Part shown: positions 1 to 9,050 of the stretch, one piece after another | Layout: every line of letters starts with the position of its first letter | Numbering within the stretch: position 1 is the first letter of the stretch | NCBI GenBank assembly: GCA_026003075.1 | Contig: BPGO01000009.1 | Location: forward strand, 1-64,000 | Length of the DNA stretch: 64,000 bases | From: Fimbriimonadales bacterium | GTDB taxonomy: Bacteria > Armatimonadota > Fimbriimonadia > Fimbriimonadales > GBS-DC | Direction: 5' to 3' | The notes under the pieces: model-generated | Told to the model about the DNA's origin: nothing | Database searches by the model: none | The model's input: the letters and a program-made list of their open reading frames with translations, nothing else | Position numbers and translations under genes: made by a program

Positions 1-1
1 G

Positions 2-316
2 TGGCAGGATTGTTATGACCCTTCGCTTGCGGGGTGGTTGTTGAATTCACCTGATGGGGATAGATTCTCTTTTGCCTATGGCGCGGCGGCTGCAGCGCAA
101 GCGGGGCGATTCGAGGACGCCGAACGCTTGATGCGGAAAGTTGGGGGAATATCACGCGATTGGTATGACATCTATCGCCGCGGCTATGCTGTTGGTTTGG
201 CGAAGAAGGGCGAGTTCCGTGCCGCACTCTGGGAAGCGAGGCGTATCCGAAGTGACATTTATCGCATCGGTTCGCTGGCGCGTATCGCCGCCGAGATGCG
301 TCGGCAGGGATTGTAA
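2..316 (+). CDS. C-terminal end of a helical-repeat protein (partial)
   Basis: An open frame runs in from the window edge and stops at TAA 314-316, leaving about 104 residues of the C-terminus. The visible part is rich in Ala and Arg and shows repeated patterns of about 35 residues such as AGRFEDAERLMRKV and KKGEFRAALWEARRI, which look like TPR-type helix pairs. Such repeats usually mediate protein-protein contacts. The N-terminus and any catalytic domain lie outside the window, so no function can be assigned. An internal ATG at 38 is unlikely to be the true start because the frame stays open upstream with compatible sequence. Confidence 0.55.
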   Translation, partial: WQDCYDPSLAGWLLNSPDGDRFSFAYGAAAAAQAGRFEDAERLMRKVGGISRDWYDIYRRGYAVGLAKKGEFRAALWEARRIRSDIYRIGSLARIAAEMRRQGL

Positions 317-378
317 GCCCTGCCGTTGAGGCGGTGGCGTCTGAAAACAGACCTTGCCGCGTTTGTCGTCGTCTCGCG

Positions 379-831
379 CTAAAACGGTGGGTTGGGAGGA
401 TTGCCGATCGCATCCAGTTCGGTTTCTCGCGTGGCTTGGTTGCCCGCGCGGTCGGCGGCGCGTACCTGTACGCGCACTTTACCGCCTACGCCGTTCCATT
501 GCGCCGTGAACGCCCCGCGATACTGACCTTGTTGAAGACTCAACGCCACACTCGCCTGCGAGTTGTCGGGATAGGTAATCACCGCAACCACATTGGCGAC
601 TCCCGATTCGGCGTCCGTGGCGCTGACCGCGACTTGAGCGTCTACGCCAGAGTACAGCACCGAAGGCGATACCCCGATAGTCCCAAGGGTGGGCGGGTTC
701 GTGTCCGAGCCAGTGTTCGGTGGGGGCGTGCCTCCTCCACCGCCTCCGCCGCCACATGCAATCACCGTCAGTGCAAACAGCCCGGCGAGACAACCTGTCC
801 AAAAAAACCCACGCGATTTTTGTGTACGCAT
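379..831 (-). CDS. Putative secreted lipoprotein with an Ig-like domain
   Basis: This gene encodes about 150 residues. The frame is open further upstream, but the ATG at 831 gives a clean lipoprotein signal: a basic start (MRTQKSRG), a hydrophobic stretch, then a lipobox-like LTVIAC followed by a run of eight glycines. The remainder resembles a bacterial Ig-like or FN3-type beta-sandwich (VSPSVLYSG, VSATDAESGVANV, VQVRAADRAGNQ), a fold common in surface proteins. It starts 5 bp after the stop of the large WD40 gene on the same strand, so the two are probably co-transcribed. The catalytic role, if any, is unknown. Confidence 0.7.
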   Translation of the reverse strand: MRTQKSRGFFWTGCLAGLFALTVIACGGGGGGGGTPPPNTGSDTNPPTLGTIGVSPSVLYSGVDAQVAVSATDAESGVANVVAVITYPDNSQASVALSLQQGQYRGAFTAQWNGVGGKVRVQVRAADRAGNQATRETELDAIGNPPNPPF

Positions 832-836
832 CGCTT

Positions 837-3800
837 TCACCGTGTGAGTAAGATGGGAACGACGCTTCGCGCAATTTGCCCGTCTTCGCTCTGAGCCATA
901 ATCTGCACGGTGTAGGCGCCTGGGGGCAGAGCGCGTCCTGCGTCGTCGCGTCCGTCCCAAGTGAGTTGCACCTGTCCTGCCGAGCGCACGGCTTGCAACG
1001 GGAGGCTACGCACCGTGCGACCGTTCAGAAGCACTTGCGCTTGCACCTGCGCCGCCGCGGTCAGCGTCGCTTGGATGACGAATGCGCCGTTCGTGCTGCG
1101 CCCACCTGAAACGCCTGGGGAGAGGATGCGCAGCAGTTGCGAGCGGCGTGCCGGCTCAATCGTGAAGTGGAACACGCCGCCCTCCGATGGGGCTGTGAAT
1201 CGGTAGGTTGCGCGCCCACGCAGAGGAATCGCGCGCCCTGTCTGCTCGTCGCGCAGGCGCAAGTCCACACCGTGCGGCAGCAGCGCGATGTCGGGCAACC
1301 GCAACTCCACGATGCGAGGGGTTTCTCCCGACGCCACTTGCAGAATCAGTTGCCAGCGCATCGGCGTCTCGGCGCGCAGGTCGGCGGAAAGCCTCTGCTG
1401 CGCATGCTGGAGGCTCAGTTGCACAGGCGTTTCGCCTGCGGGCGCGTCGGGTGGCGCGATGGCTTGAACGGAGCGTCCCATACCTAACACGACCTCGCTG
1501 CTATGCCCTTCGATCACCGCTTGTAGGCGCAATGCCCACATCGAGGCGTTCATAAAGGCGCGCGGCTCTGCCCGTCCGCGTGTCGCAGGGTTGAGGATAA
1601 GCGTGCAGGGACGCAACGCCAGTACCCACGCGGCTTGCCCTGCGGGAAGCGTTCCGCGTGCAATCGGCAGGATGGCAGGGTCATAGAGCAGTTGGTAGCG
1701 TCGCTGGGTGGCGTCCCACATCCAGCCATAGTTGGCAATCCAGCCTGCTTGCGCCGCCTCGTTCAGACCGCGCACTTCACCTGCGAATTCAACGCGAATG
1801 GCAACATCGCTCCACGCCAGCTCGGTCAGGTAGGGGTTGCTCATTAGGTTCCAGCCCGTCTGGAGCGGGATGCGCAACTCTCCTGTGATGGGCGCGCCGC
1901 TGAAGTTTGGCTGGACGGGTGTATCGGCTTTGAGGAAGTAGCCGCGCCCCACCTGCAGCATGTCCACATCGCTGTATTGGTTGCTGTCGGCGTTCCACGC
2001 CACCACGCGCACCCCTTGAAGACCAAGCGCGCTCAAACTCGCATCCGCGGTTTGGAGGTTCAGTCCAAGCGCAACGACGCCCTGAATCTGGGTGGGCAAG
2101 GTGTTCGAGATCACGAGGGGGCGCGAAGCGCTCCAGTCACTCCACTGGTTTGCAGCGTCGCGGGCACGGGCACGCCAACTGCCTTGACCTGCGGGCAGTG
2201 CCTGACTTACGGGCACGCGCACCGTCGCCTCCTGACCACTGGGCGCTGCCGCGCTTAGGAACTGAAACTGCCGATTCCCGATGCTCACCTCGATTTCATA
2301 GACGAGCGCTTCGTTTTCGGGGTCAGTCGCGCGGAGGCGGAAGGTCGGCGTGGCGGAAGTGGCGGCGTTCGCTGCGGGTTGGAGCAGTTCAGGGATAGTA
2401 GGCGGATTGTTGGGCGAGCCGCCACCATTGTTGTTGTCCTCAGATACGGTAAAAGTGCGCGATTCGCTCCAATCGCTGGTGGCGTTGTGAGCGTCCAGCG
2501 CACGCGCTCGCCACTGGTGCGTGCCAACAGGCAACGGCTGATCGCTGGGGACGGCGACGGATGCCTCTTGCCCTGAGTCTACCAACGCCGTCTCCATGGT
2601 ACGGCTGCTTCCATCTTCCAATAGGATTTGGATTTCGGCTTTGACGCGGTTGCTGTCGGGGTCGGTCAGGCGCGCGGTGAAAGTTGGTGTACGGGGAACG
2701 GTGGCGTTCGGCGCCGGCTGGAGCAGTTCGGGAATGTTGGGAGGGGTGTTCGGCGATGGAACCGTAAACGCGCGTGCGCTGCTCCAGTCGCTGGTGGCGC
2801 CAAACTCATCTTCTGTGCGAGCTTGCCAAGTGTAGTTGCCAGGCGGTAGCGGGTTCTGGGCACTCACCGCCAGCGACGCTTCACTGCCTGAGCTAACCAG
2901 TTCGGAAGTGAGGGTGCGTTCAAAACCGCCATCGCCACTGATTCGGACAACCGCACGGCAGCGATCCCCGTCGGCATCACTCAGCTGCAGGCGGAAGGTG
3001 GGGGTGCGGTTGGTCGTGGCGCCATCGTCGGGTTCCAACAGCGTGGGGACGCTTGGGGCGTTGTTTGGCACGGTGAAGGCGCGCGTGCTACTCCAATCGC
3101 TCACGGCGCCTTGATCGTCGTAGGCGCGGGCACGCCAAGTATAACTCCCCGGACGCAACGGCGCGCTGGGGGGCACGCTGATATCGATCGTTGTGCCGCT
3201 CGGAACGAAATTGCTTTGCAAGAGCGTGCTCTGTCCGTTCGAATCCAACTCCACATCCACGCGCACTTGGTTGTTGTCGGGGTCTACGGCGCGTACGCGG
3301 AAGGTCGGCGTGCGAGAGAGGGTCGCGTTATCGGCAGGCGCTATCAATTCGGGCACATTCGGCGGGCGGTTGAACAGACTCGTGCGGCGCACCATCGCCA
3401 GCCCCTCGTCGCCTCCCAAGACCACCCACTGACCGTCGTCACTGACATCCATAGATTGAACCCAACCCTGAAGCGGCTGGATTTGACCGATGAGGTTGCC
3501 CGTGGGAACTTCGTAAACTCTCAACACGCCTTCACCATCGGCGACTGCGAGCGCATCGGCGGCGAGAAAACGCAATTGAGTCACGCCAAAGGTGTGGTTG
3601 GGGAGTTCCCGCACCACCGCGCCATCCGAGACATTCCACAGACGCACATAGCCGTCCGCGCCCCCGGTGGCTACATAGAGACCGTTGGGAGAGAAGGCGA
3701 CCGCTTGCGCTAAATCGGTGTGGGCATTGAGGGTGCGCAGTAGATTGCCTGTATCAGCGTCCCAGAGACGCACTGTGCCCGAGGTATCGCCTGCGGCGAC

Positions 3801-5189
3801 CCGACTCCCTCTGTAGGCGACACATAGGATTGGCTCTGTCCCTGTCCCTAAGGTTCGCACTAAGGCGCCTGTCGCCAGATTCCATATCTTAATGGAGCCG
3901 TCATAGCCCCCGGAGACTAATCGTGCGCCATCCGATGAGTACGCAACGCTTGTGACCTCCGAGCCGTGTGCGTCCCAACTGCGCACGACGGCGCCCGTCG
4001 GCATCAGGCGCAGGGTGATTTTACCGTCGAAGTCGCCGATGGCGACCTGGTCGCGGCTTGGCGCAATCGCCAACTCAAGAATTGGACTATTGTGGTTGAT
4101 GGGGTTGCCTTGTGGGGCGCCGCTTGTGGCTTGCCAGAACCTGAGGACACCACTTGCATCGACGGAGATTACATAACCATTGGAAACGAACCCCACCCCG
4201 GTCACGATGTCGGTATGCCCCGCCAGGCTGCTCTGGAGCGTGCCCGTGCCGGGGTTCCATAAGCGCACGGAGCGGTCTGCGCCTGCCGTTGCTAACTGGG
4301 CGTTATCGGGGCGCAGGGCAAACCCATTAATGCCATCGGCATGCGCGGTAAATTCGCTGAGGAATGCCCCTGTGCTGGGGTTCCAACGGCGCACCTTACC
4401 GTCATAGCCTGCAGAGTAGAGCAGCGTGCTACTGGCGAAGGCAAGCCCTGTGACCCCGAAATCGTGCGCGGCGTTGAGGGTGTCCTTCAGCACCCACTGC
4501 GACCCGCCGTTGCGCTCCCAAATGCGCATATCCCCCAGCAGGGTGCCTGTCGCCAGCAGCGCGCCATCGGGCGACCACGCCACCGCCGACAGACTCGCCA
4601 AGTGCGCTTGCCAACTCTGAAGCCGCACGCCATCGCTTATGCGCCACAGGGCGACACTGCCCCCAGAATCTGCACTGATCAACTGCGTGCGGTCGGGCGA
4701 TACCGCTAACGCCATCACGGTGCTGCTTGACGAGTGCCACACCAGCGACTGGACGATGCCGCCATCCGCCACACTACGCACCTGCAAGATGCCCCCCGAA
4801 CCCCCCACCGCAATCTTCTGGTTATCAATATAGGTGACACAGTACCCCGCTTCCCCACTGAACACCGACTGACTCCACAGCAGCGCTTGGTCGGCAATCC
4901 GCCACTGGCGCAGGGATCCATCGTAGCCCGTGGCAGCCAAGTATTGCCCATCGGGCGAAAAGGCAATCGCCATAATGGCGTCCGTGGCGCCACTCAGGAT
5001 CCCCACAACCTGACCGTTCTGATAGAGCGCGATTCGGTTGCCCTGCGTTGGCGTCGCGATGAGTTGTCCGTCCGGGGAATATGCTACGGTCTGGCCCGTA
5101 AGCACCGGTTGGAGCCAAACCAGTTGCTGTCCCAACGCCAAACGCACTATCAATCCGAAGATGAACCCTACGGCAGCAATCCGAGACAT
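837..5189 (-). CDS. Giant secreted WD40 / FN3-like / FlgD-Ig protein
   Basis: This 1450-residue protein begins with a signal peptide (hydrophobic residues about 5-19, then ALGQQ). Residues about 30-600 are a long array of WD40 blades with recurring units such as VAFSPDGQYLAATG and VRLWNPGTG, enough for two propellers. Residues about 603-1035 hold four FN3-like repeats of about 105 residues, each opening with a PPNVPEL-type motif and closing with WRAR...SDWS..R.F.V. A further region contains the TGWNLMSNPYL motif often seen in exported proteins. The last 85 residues form a FlgD-type Ig domain (WDGRDDAGRALPPGAYTV), common at the C-terminus of secreted surface proteins. It is probably a surface scaffold or adhesion protein; the ligand is unknown. 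Confidence 0.85.
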   Translation of the reverse strand: MSRIAAVGFIFGLIVRLALGQQLVWLQPVLTGQTVAYSPDGQLIATPTQGNRIALYQNGQVVGILSGATDAIMAIAFSPDGQYLAATGYDGSLRQWRIADQALLWSQSVFSGEAGYCVTYIDNQKIAVGGSGGILQVRSVADGGIVQSLVWHSSSSTVMALAVSPDRTQLISADSGGSVALWRISDGVRLQSWQAHLASLSAVAWSPDGALLATGTLLGDMRIWERNGGSQWVLKDTLNAAHDFGVTGLAFASSTLLYSAGYDGKVRRWNPSTGAFLSEFTAHADGINGFALRPDNAQLATAGADRSVRLWNPGTGTLQSSLAGHTDIVTGVGFVSNGYVISVDASGVLRFWQATSGAPQGNPINHNSPILELAIAPSRDQVAIGDFDGKITLRLMPTGAVVRSWDAHGSEVTSVAYSSDGARLVSGGYDGSIKIWNLATGALVRTLGTGTEPILCVAYRGSRVAAGDTSGTVRLWDADTGNLLRTLNAHTDLAQAVAFSPNGLYVATGGADGYVRLWNVSDGAVVRELPNHTFGVTQLRFLAADALAVADGEGVLRVYEVPTGNLIGQIQPLQGWVQSMDVSDDGQWVVLGGDEGLAMVRRTSLFNRPPNVPELIAPADNATLSRTPTFRVRAVDPDNNQVRVDVELDSNGQSTLLQSNFVPSGTTIDISVPPSAPLRPGSYTWRARAYDDQGAVSDWSSTRAFTVPNNAPSVPTLLEPDDGATTNRTPTFRLQLSDADGDRCRAVVRISGDGGFERTLTSELVSSGSEASLAVSAQNPLPPGNYTWQARTEDEFGATSDWSSARAFTVPSPNTPPNIPELLQPAPNATVPRTPTFTARLTDPDSNRVKAEIQILLEDGSSRTMETALVDSGQEASVAVPSDQPLPVGTHQWRARALDAHNATSDWSESRTFTVSEDNNNGGGSPNNPPTIPELLQPAANAATSATPTFRLRATDPENEALVYEIEVSIGNRQFQFLSAAAPSGQEATVRVPVSQALPAGQGSWRARARDAANQWSDWSASRPLVISNTLPTQIQGVVALGLNLQTADASLSALGLQGVRVVAWNADSNQYSDVDMLQVGRGYFLKADTPVQPNFSGAPITGELRIPLQTGWNLMSNPYLTELAWSDVAIRVEFAGEVRGLNEAAQAGWIANYGWMWDATQRRYQLLYDPAILPIARGTLPAGQAAWVLALRPCTLILNPATRGRAEPRAFMNASMWALRLQAVIEGHSSEVVLGMGRSVQAIAPPDAPAGETPVQLSLQHAQQRLSADLRAETPMRWQLILQVASGETPRIVELRLPDIALLPHGVDLRLRDEQTGRAIPLRGRATYRFTAPSEGGVFHFTIEPARRSQLLRILSPGVSGGRSTNGAFVIQATLTAAAQVQAQVLLNGRTVRSLPLQAVRSAGQVQLTWDGRDDAGRALPPGAYTVQIMAQSEDGQIARSVVPILLTR

Positions 5190-5209
5190 GCCGATAGGTT
5201 TATCGGCAT
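5188..5209 (-). promoter_or_regulatory. Perfect hairpin that includes the start codon of the WD40 gene
   Basis: The arms ATGCCGATA (5188-5196) and TATCGGCAT (5201-5209) are perfectly complementary around a 4-nt loop. On the minus-strand mRNA the last bases of the stem are the A and U of the start codon at 5189. No clear Shine-Dalgarno sequence precedes the start. Sequestering the start codon could limit translation, but this is inference. Confidence 0.4.
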
Positions 5210-5279
5210 GGGAGGGTGAAAAATTTACGGGGATGCGTTAGTGGTGATGACCAGGCTGGGAGAGTGTATGGCGCCTGTC

Positions 5280-6317
5280 TTATACAGCGTTGCCCAAATC
5301 TTGCGCCACGCGGGCGAAGGCAGCGATTGCATAGTCGATGGCTCGGTCATCAATCTCTTTGTGCGTCACCAGACGCAGGCGTTGCGGGTCTAATGCAATA
5401 CAGAGAACCCCATGTGCTGCGAGGGCACGCTCTATCTCGATGGCGGGGCGTGCGGTATGCACATAGACCATGTTCGTCTGCACGGTTTGCAGGTTCACGG
5501 AAAAGCCCGGCATCTCGGCGATGGCTTCGGCAAGCCGTTTGGCACGGGCGTGGTCCTCGGCGAGGCGATCGACCATCGTGTCCAACGCGACGAGGCACGC
5601 CGCTGCCAGCACCCCCACCTGACGCATCCCACCCCCAAGCAGCTTGCGCACACGATGCGCCTCGCGAATGAATACGCGCGACCCTGCCAGCACGGAACCT
5701 ACAGGACAGCATAGCCCCTTGGAGAAGGCGATCATCACCGAGTCCACATAACGAGTCCACGCCTGCGGCGAAACGCCCAACGCCACCGCGGCGTTGAAGA
5801 GCCGTGCGCCATCCAAGTGGAGTGGAATCTGGTAGCGATCCGCCAAAGCGCGCAACAAGGGCATCTGCTCGGGGGGCAGAATCGTCCCCCCACAGCGGTT
5901 GTGCGTGTTCTCGATACACACCAAGCGCGTGCCGGGCGTGTGGTCGTCGGCGATGCGAATCCGCGATTCGAGAGCCTCCACCATGAAGATGCCGTCAGTA
6001 ATCGGATAGGTGTCTACTTGCACGCCTGAAATCACCGCGGGTCCTGCGAGTTCATAGTGCAGGATATGGCTCTCGGCGTCCACCAAGATGGCATCGCAGG
6101 GCTGCGTCCAGACTTTGACGGCAATCTCGTTCGCCATCGTGCCGGTGGGGGTGAAGAGCGCGGCTTCGTGCCCCAAGTACTCGGCGACGCGCTCCTGCAG
6201 GCGGTTGACGGTCGGGTCTTCGCCGTACACATCGTCGCCGAGTTCCGCCTCCGCCATCGCACGGCGCATTTCGGGCGTCGGCAGGGTCACGGTGTCCGAA
6301 CGGAGGTCGACGCGCAT
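5280..6317 (-). CDS. ltaE: Low-specificity L-threonine aldolase
   Basis: This 345-residue PLP enzyme cleaves L-threonine or allo-threonine to glycine and acetaldehyde. Family hallmarks are visible from the start: [17 protein letters not shown], then [12 protein letters not shown], and the cofactor region [11 protein letters not shown]. The PLP-binding lysine is expected in [13 protein letters not shown] (residues about 200-210), followed by [10 protein letters not shown]. Length is normal for the family. It lies 7 bp downstream of nuoF on the same strand, so the two likely share a transcript although they have no obvious metabolic link. It acts in the cytoplasm in glycine and threonine metabolism. 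Confidence 0.93.
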   Translation of the reverse strand: MRVDLRSDTVTLPTPEMRRAMAEAELGDDVYGEDPTVNRLQERVAEYLGHEAALFTPTGTMANEIAVKVWTQPCDAILVDAESHILHYELAGPAVISGVQVDTYPITDGIFMVEALESRIRIADDHTPGTRLVCIENTHNRCGGTILPPEQMPLLRALADRYQIPLHLDGARLFNAAVALGVSPQAWTRYVDSVMIAFSKGLCCPVGSVLAGSRVFIREAHRVRKLLGGGMRQVGVLAAACLVALDTMVDRLAEDHARAKRLAEAIAEMPGFSVNLQTVQTNMVYVHTARPAIEIERALAAHGVLCIALDPQRLRLVTHKEIDDRAIDYAIAAFARVAQDLGNAV

Positions 6318-6324
6318 AGCCGAT

Positions 6325-7695
6325 TTACTTCCTCACCGCGCCGAAGGTGTATTCGTAACGCATCGGGTTGTAGCGCTGGTAGCCTTTGGGCGGGAACATC
6401 TGTTGCGATTCGGGATTATCTGCGTACATGCTGCGTCCGTGCTGTACGAAGTATTCGAACTCGTGGCGGAAGTTTTTGATAAAGGCGCGGATGGGCCACG
6501 CCGCTGCATCACCCAAAGCGCAGAAACTTCGCCCGTCAATCTGGTCGCAAATCTCCAGCAGCAGGTCGATATCTTCCATCCGTCCTTTACCCTGCAGGAT
6601 GCGCTCTAAGATTTGCACCATCCAGCGCGTGCCTTCGCGGCAGGGGGTGCATTTCCCGCACGACTCGTGGGCGTAGAACTCCGCCGTGCGCCACGCGAAA
6701 TGCACGATGCAGGTGTGTTCGTTGAGTACCATGCAGCCGCCAGAGCCGACCATGCTGCCTTTTTCCATCAGCTCCTCATAGCCGATAATCGCATCCTCGC
6801 ACTTCTCGGCGGGCAAGATAGGCATCGACGAGCCGCCGGGAATAATCCCCTTCAACTTGCCTCCGCGCACGCCGCCTGCCAGCTCGATCAGCTCCATCAG
6901 GGGTGTGCCGAACTCAATCTCATAGTTGCCGGGCTTATTCACATGCCCCGACACGGAGAAGATTTTCGTGCCGCGCGAGTTTTTGGTGCTCGCGCCTAAC
7001 TGCGCGTACCATTCGCCGCCGTTATTAATAATGTGCGGAACACAGCTCAGCGACTCGCAGTTATTGATGAGCGTGGGGCAGTTCCACACTCCGGCAATCG
7101 TGGGCAGAGGGGCGTGGGGGAACTTCAGGCGCGGTTGACCTCGCTCGCCCATCAGGCTGGACATCAGCGCCGACTCCTCGCCACACTCGTAGGAGCCTGC
7201 ACCCATGTGGATATAAAGGTCGTAGTCGAACCCGCTGCCTAAAATATTCTTGCCCAGGTAGCCCGCGGCGTAGGCTTGGTCAATCGCCTTGCGCACTTTG
7301 CGAGCGCACTCGACATACTCGCCCCGAATATAGATATAGCCCCGCTGAGCGCGTACCGCGTACCCGGCGATGATCATGCCCTCCACGAGCTGGTGCGGCG
7401 CTTTGTACATCAGCTCGAAGTCTTTGAAGGTGCCCGGTTCGCCCTCATCGGAGTTGCAGATGACATAGTGGGGCTTATCGTCGTCTTTAGGGAGTCCGTT
7501 CCACTTGATCCATGCGGGAAAGCCGGCGCCGCCGCGCCCACGCAGCCCCGATTTTTTTACTTCCTCGATAACGGCTTGACGCTCCATCTGCAGCGCCTTG
7601 CGCAACGCTTGATAACCGCCATACTGCTCGTAAACAGAGATTTCGTCATAGTTCGGGACATCCACATGCTTGAGCAACAATCGGTATTCACCCAT
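6325..7695 (-). CDS. nuoF: NADH-quinone oxidoreductase subunit F (NuoF)
   Basis: This is the flavin- and NADH-binding subunit of respiratory complex I, about 456 residues. The NADH/FMN motif [14 protein letters not shown] lies near residue 50, the FMN segment [14 protein letters not shown] near 165, and the N3 iron-sulfur cluster ligands CGKCTPC near 345 with a further Cys in FCALGDA near 390. I chose the ATG at 7695 (MGEYRL) because a GGAGGC sequence precedes it; an upstream ATG at 7710 would lie 2 bp from the -10 box. No other nuo genes flank it here, so NuoE and NuoG must be encoded elsewhere. Confidence 0.93.
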   Translation of the reverse strand: MGEYRLLLKHVDVPNYDEISVYEQYGGYQALRKALQMERQAVIEEVKKSGLRGRGGAGFPAWIKWNGLPKDDDKPHYVICNSDEGEPGTFKDFELMYKAPHQLVEGMIIAGYAVRAQRGYIYIRGEYVECARKVRKAIDQAYAAGYLGKNILGSGFDYDLYIHMGAGSYECGEESALMSSLMGERGQPRLKFPHAPLPTIAGVWNCPTLINNCESLSCVPHIINNGGEWYAQLGASTKNSRGTKIFSVSGHVNKPGNYEIEFGTPLMELIELAGGVRGGKLKGIIPGGSSMPILPAEKCEDAIIGYEELMEKGSMVGSGGCMVLNEHTCIVHFAWRTAEFYAHESCGKCTPCREGTRWMVQILERILQGKGRMEDIDLLLEICDQIDGRSFCALGDAAAWPIRAFIKNFRHEFEYFVQHGRSMYADNPESQQMFPPKGYQRYNPMRYEYTFGAVRK

Positions 7696-7712
7696 CGTGC
7701 GCCTCCGCATGC

Positions 7713-7718
7713 AGTATA
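7713..7718 (-). promoter_or_regulatory. -10 box of the nuoF-ltaE unit
   Basis: On the minus strand the sequence reads AGGTATACT, with TATACT at 7718-7713. Transcription should start near 7706, giving a leader of about 11 nt that begins with the GGAGGC ribosome-binding site before the ATG at 7695. Confidence 0.5.
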
Positions 7719-7827
7719 CCTACTGCCACCGTCTACAGAACCTCGCAGTTTTGCCGATAATTGCTCCAGAGCCATCTATGGTAAAACGCTATCGGTGTGT
7801 CGCACGCACTGGTAGGGAGGGCAAGCT

Positions 7828-8643
7828 ATGTATGAAGCGTATTGGGGTATAACCGAGCCGCCGTTCGCACTCACGCCCGATCCCCGGTTCCTGTATATGA
7901 GCAAGGAACACGAGGATGCGTTGGTGATGCTGCACTACGCTATTACGCGCAACCGGGGCGCAGGCGTACTTATGGGCGACATCGGACTGGGGAAGACAAC
8001 AATTAGTCGCAAACTGATCGAGATTTTAGACCCGGTGCAATATAAAATCGCCTTGATTGTGAACCCAATCTTGACGCCCATCCAGTTGCTTCAGGAAATC
8101 CTGCACCAACTGGGCGTGGAGACCCACACGCGCAACCGTCAGCAGCTGGTGCAACAGCTCCACGAGTATCTGATCCACATGTATGAGCATGGGCAGCGAG
8201 CGGTGCTGATGATTGACGAGGCGCATCTGATTCGCTCCGCGAACACATTCGAGGAGCTCCGCCTGCTGCTGAATTGCCAGATGAATGACCAGTTCCTGCT
8301 CAGTTTGATTTTGCTGGGGCAGTTAGAGTTGCAGAGAAAGTTGGAGCGTGTGCCTGCCCTCAAGCAACGCCTCGCCGTGCGACACACCCTGAAACCGTTA
8401 GACCAGCAGGAGACGGCGAACCTGATTGAGTACCGCATGCGTGTGGCAGGCTATGCGGGGGAGCGCATCCCGTTCACGCCCGACGCGCTGTACGAACTCT
8501 ACCAGTTCACAGGGGGCTATCCGCGTCTGGTCTGCCAACTGGCAGATAACGCCCTACTGATTGGCATGGCGCAGAAGGCATCGGTGATTGACGGCTATCT
8601 GATGCACGGCGTGATTCAAGACTATCAAGGCAAGGAGTGGTGA
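7828..8643 (+). CDS. ExeA/GspA-like AAA ATPase
   Basis: This 271-residue P-loop ATPase opens with the ExeA-family signature YEAYWGITEPPFALTPDPRF. The Walker A motif is GDIGLGKTT (about residues 50-58) and Walker B is AVLMIDEAH (about 127-135). ExeA-type ATPases work with secretin assembly: in the type II system ExeA and ExeB remodel peptidoglycan to place the secretin. This protein lacks the C-terminal peptidoglycan-binding domain of full ExeA, so it is the cytosolic ATPase part only. It is the first gene of the pilus operon and starts after a GGGAGGG site, 4 nt before a helix-turn-helix gene, which fits a role in pilus or secretin assembly. Confidence 0.85.
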   Translation: MYEAYWGITEPPFALTPDPRFLYMSKEHEDALVMLHYAITRNRGAGVLMGDIGLGKTTISRKLIEILDPVQYKIALIVNPILTPIQLLQEILHQLGVETHTRNRQQLVQQLHEYLIHMYEHGQRAVLMIDEAHLIRSANTFEELRLLLNCQMNDQFLLSLILLGQLELQRKLERVPALKQRLAVRHTLKPLDQQETANLIEYRMRVAGYAGERIPFTPDALYELYQFTGGYPRLVCQLADNALLIGMAQKASVIDGYLMHGVIQDYQGKEW

Positions 8644-8645
8644 GG

Positions 8646-9050
8646 ATGAACCTGGTAGATGCAATTCGGTTGGCATCGCAACGACGCATTCACTCCTCGG
8701 GGGAAGAGGCGTCGCCTAATGTCGCTTCTGTTTCCCCGTCATCCTCACAAGGCGAGGAGAGCGAACCGGTACAGACCGTGCGCTTCGAGGTGCGGCTGAA
8801 CAGTCAACAGCTGTACGAGCTGTTGCAGTGGCTGGCGCGGAACCTACATCCTGTGATGACGCTGCGCGAGGCGGCACACTACCTGCGACTGCGCCCGACA
8901 GAGCTGCAAGTGTTGGCAGAGAATGGCGAACTCCCCGCGTTCAAAGTGGATGGCAAGTGGCGATTTCTCAAAAGCGCACTGGACGAGTGGATGTTGGCAC
9001 AACGCGCCACGGATCTCGTCGTGAAGGAGGAGGGAACAAATGTCGCGTAA
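8646..9050 (+). CDS. Excisionase-type helix-turn-helix protein
   Basis: This protein has about 134 residues. A GTG at 8637 overlaps the previous stop, but the ATG at 8646 is preceded at good spacing by AAGGAG and is preferred. After a variable Ser-rich N-terminus, the C-terminal half matches an excisionase/MerR-like DNA-binding fold: MTLREAAHYLRLRPTEL, then LPAFKVDGKWRFLKSALDEW. Such domains normally bind DNA. Being translationally coupled to pilM (11-bp overlap) it may be a regulator or a structural adaptor of the pilus system. Which one cannot be told from sequence. Confidence 0.75.
   Translation: MNLVDAIRLASQRRIHSSGEEASPNVASVSPSSSQGEESEPVQTVRFEVRLNSQQLYELLQWLARNLHPVMTLREAAHYLRLRPTELQVLAENGELPAFKVDGKWRFLKSALDEWMLAQRATDLVVKEEGTNVA

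Noticed and set aside
334-1555. Several plus-strand open frames opposite the lipoprotein and WD40 gene
   Set aside because: They are shadows of minus-strand genes with clear signal peptides and domain motifs.
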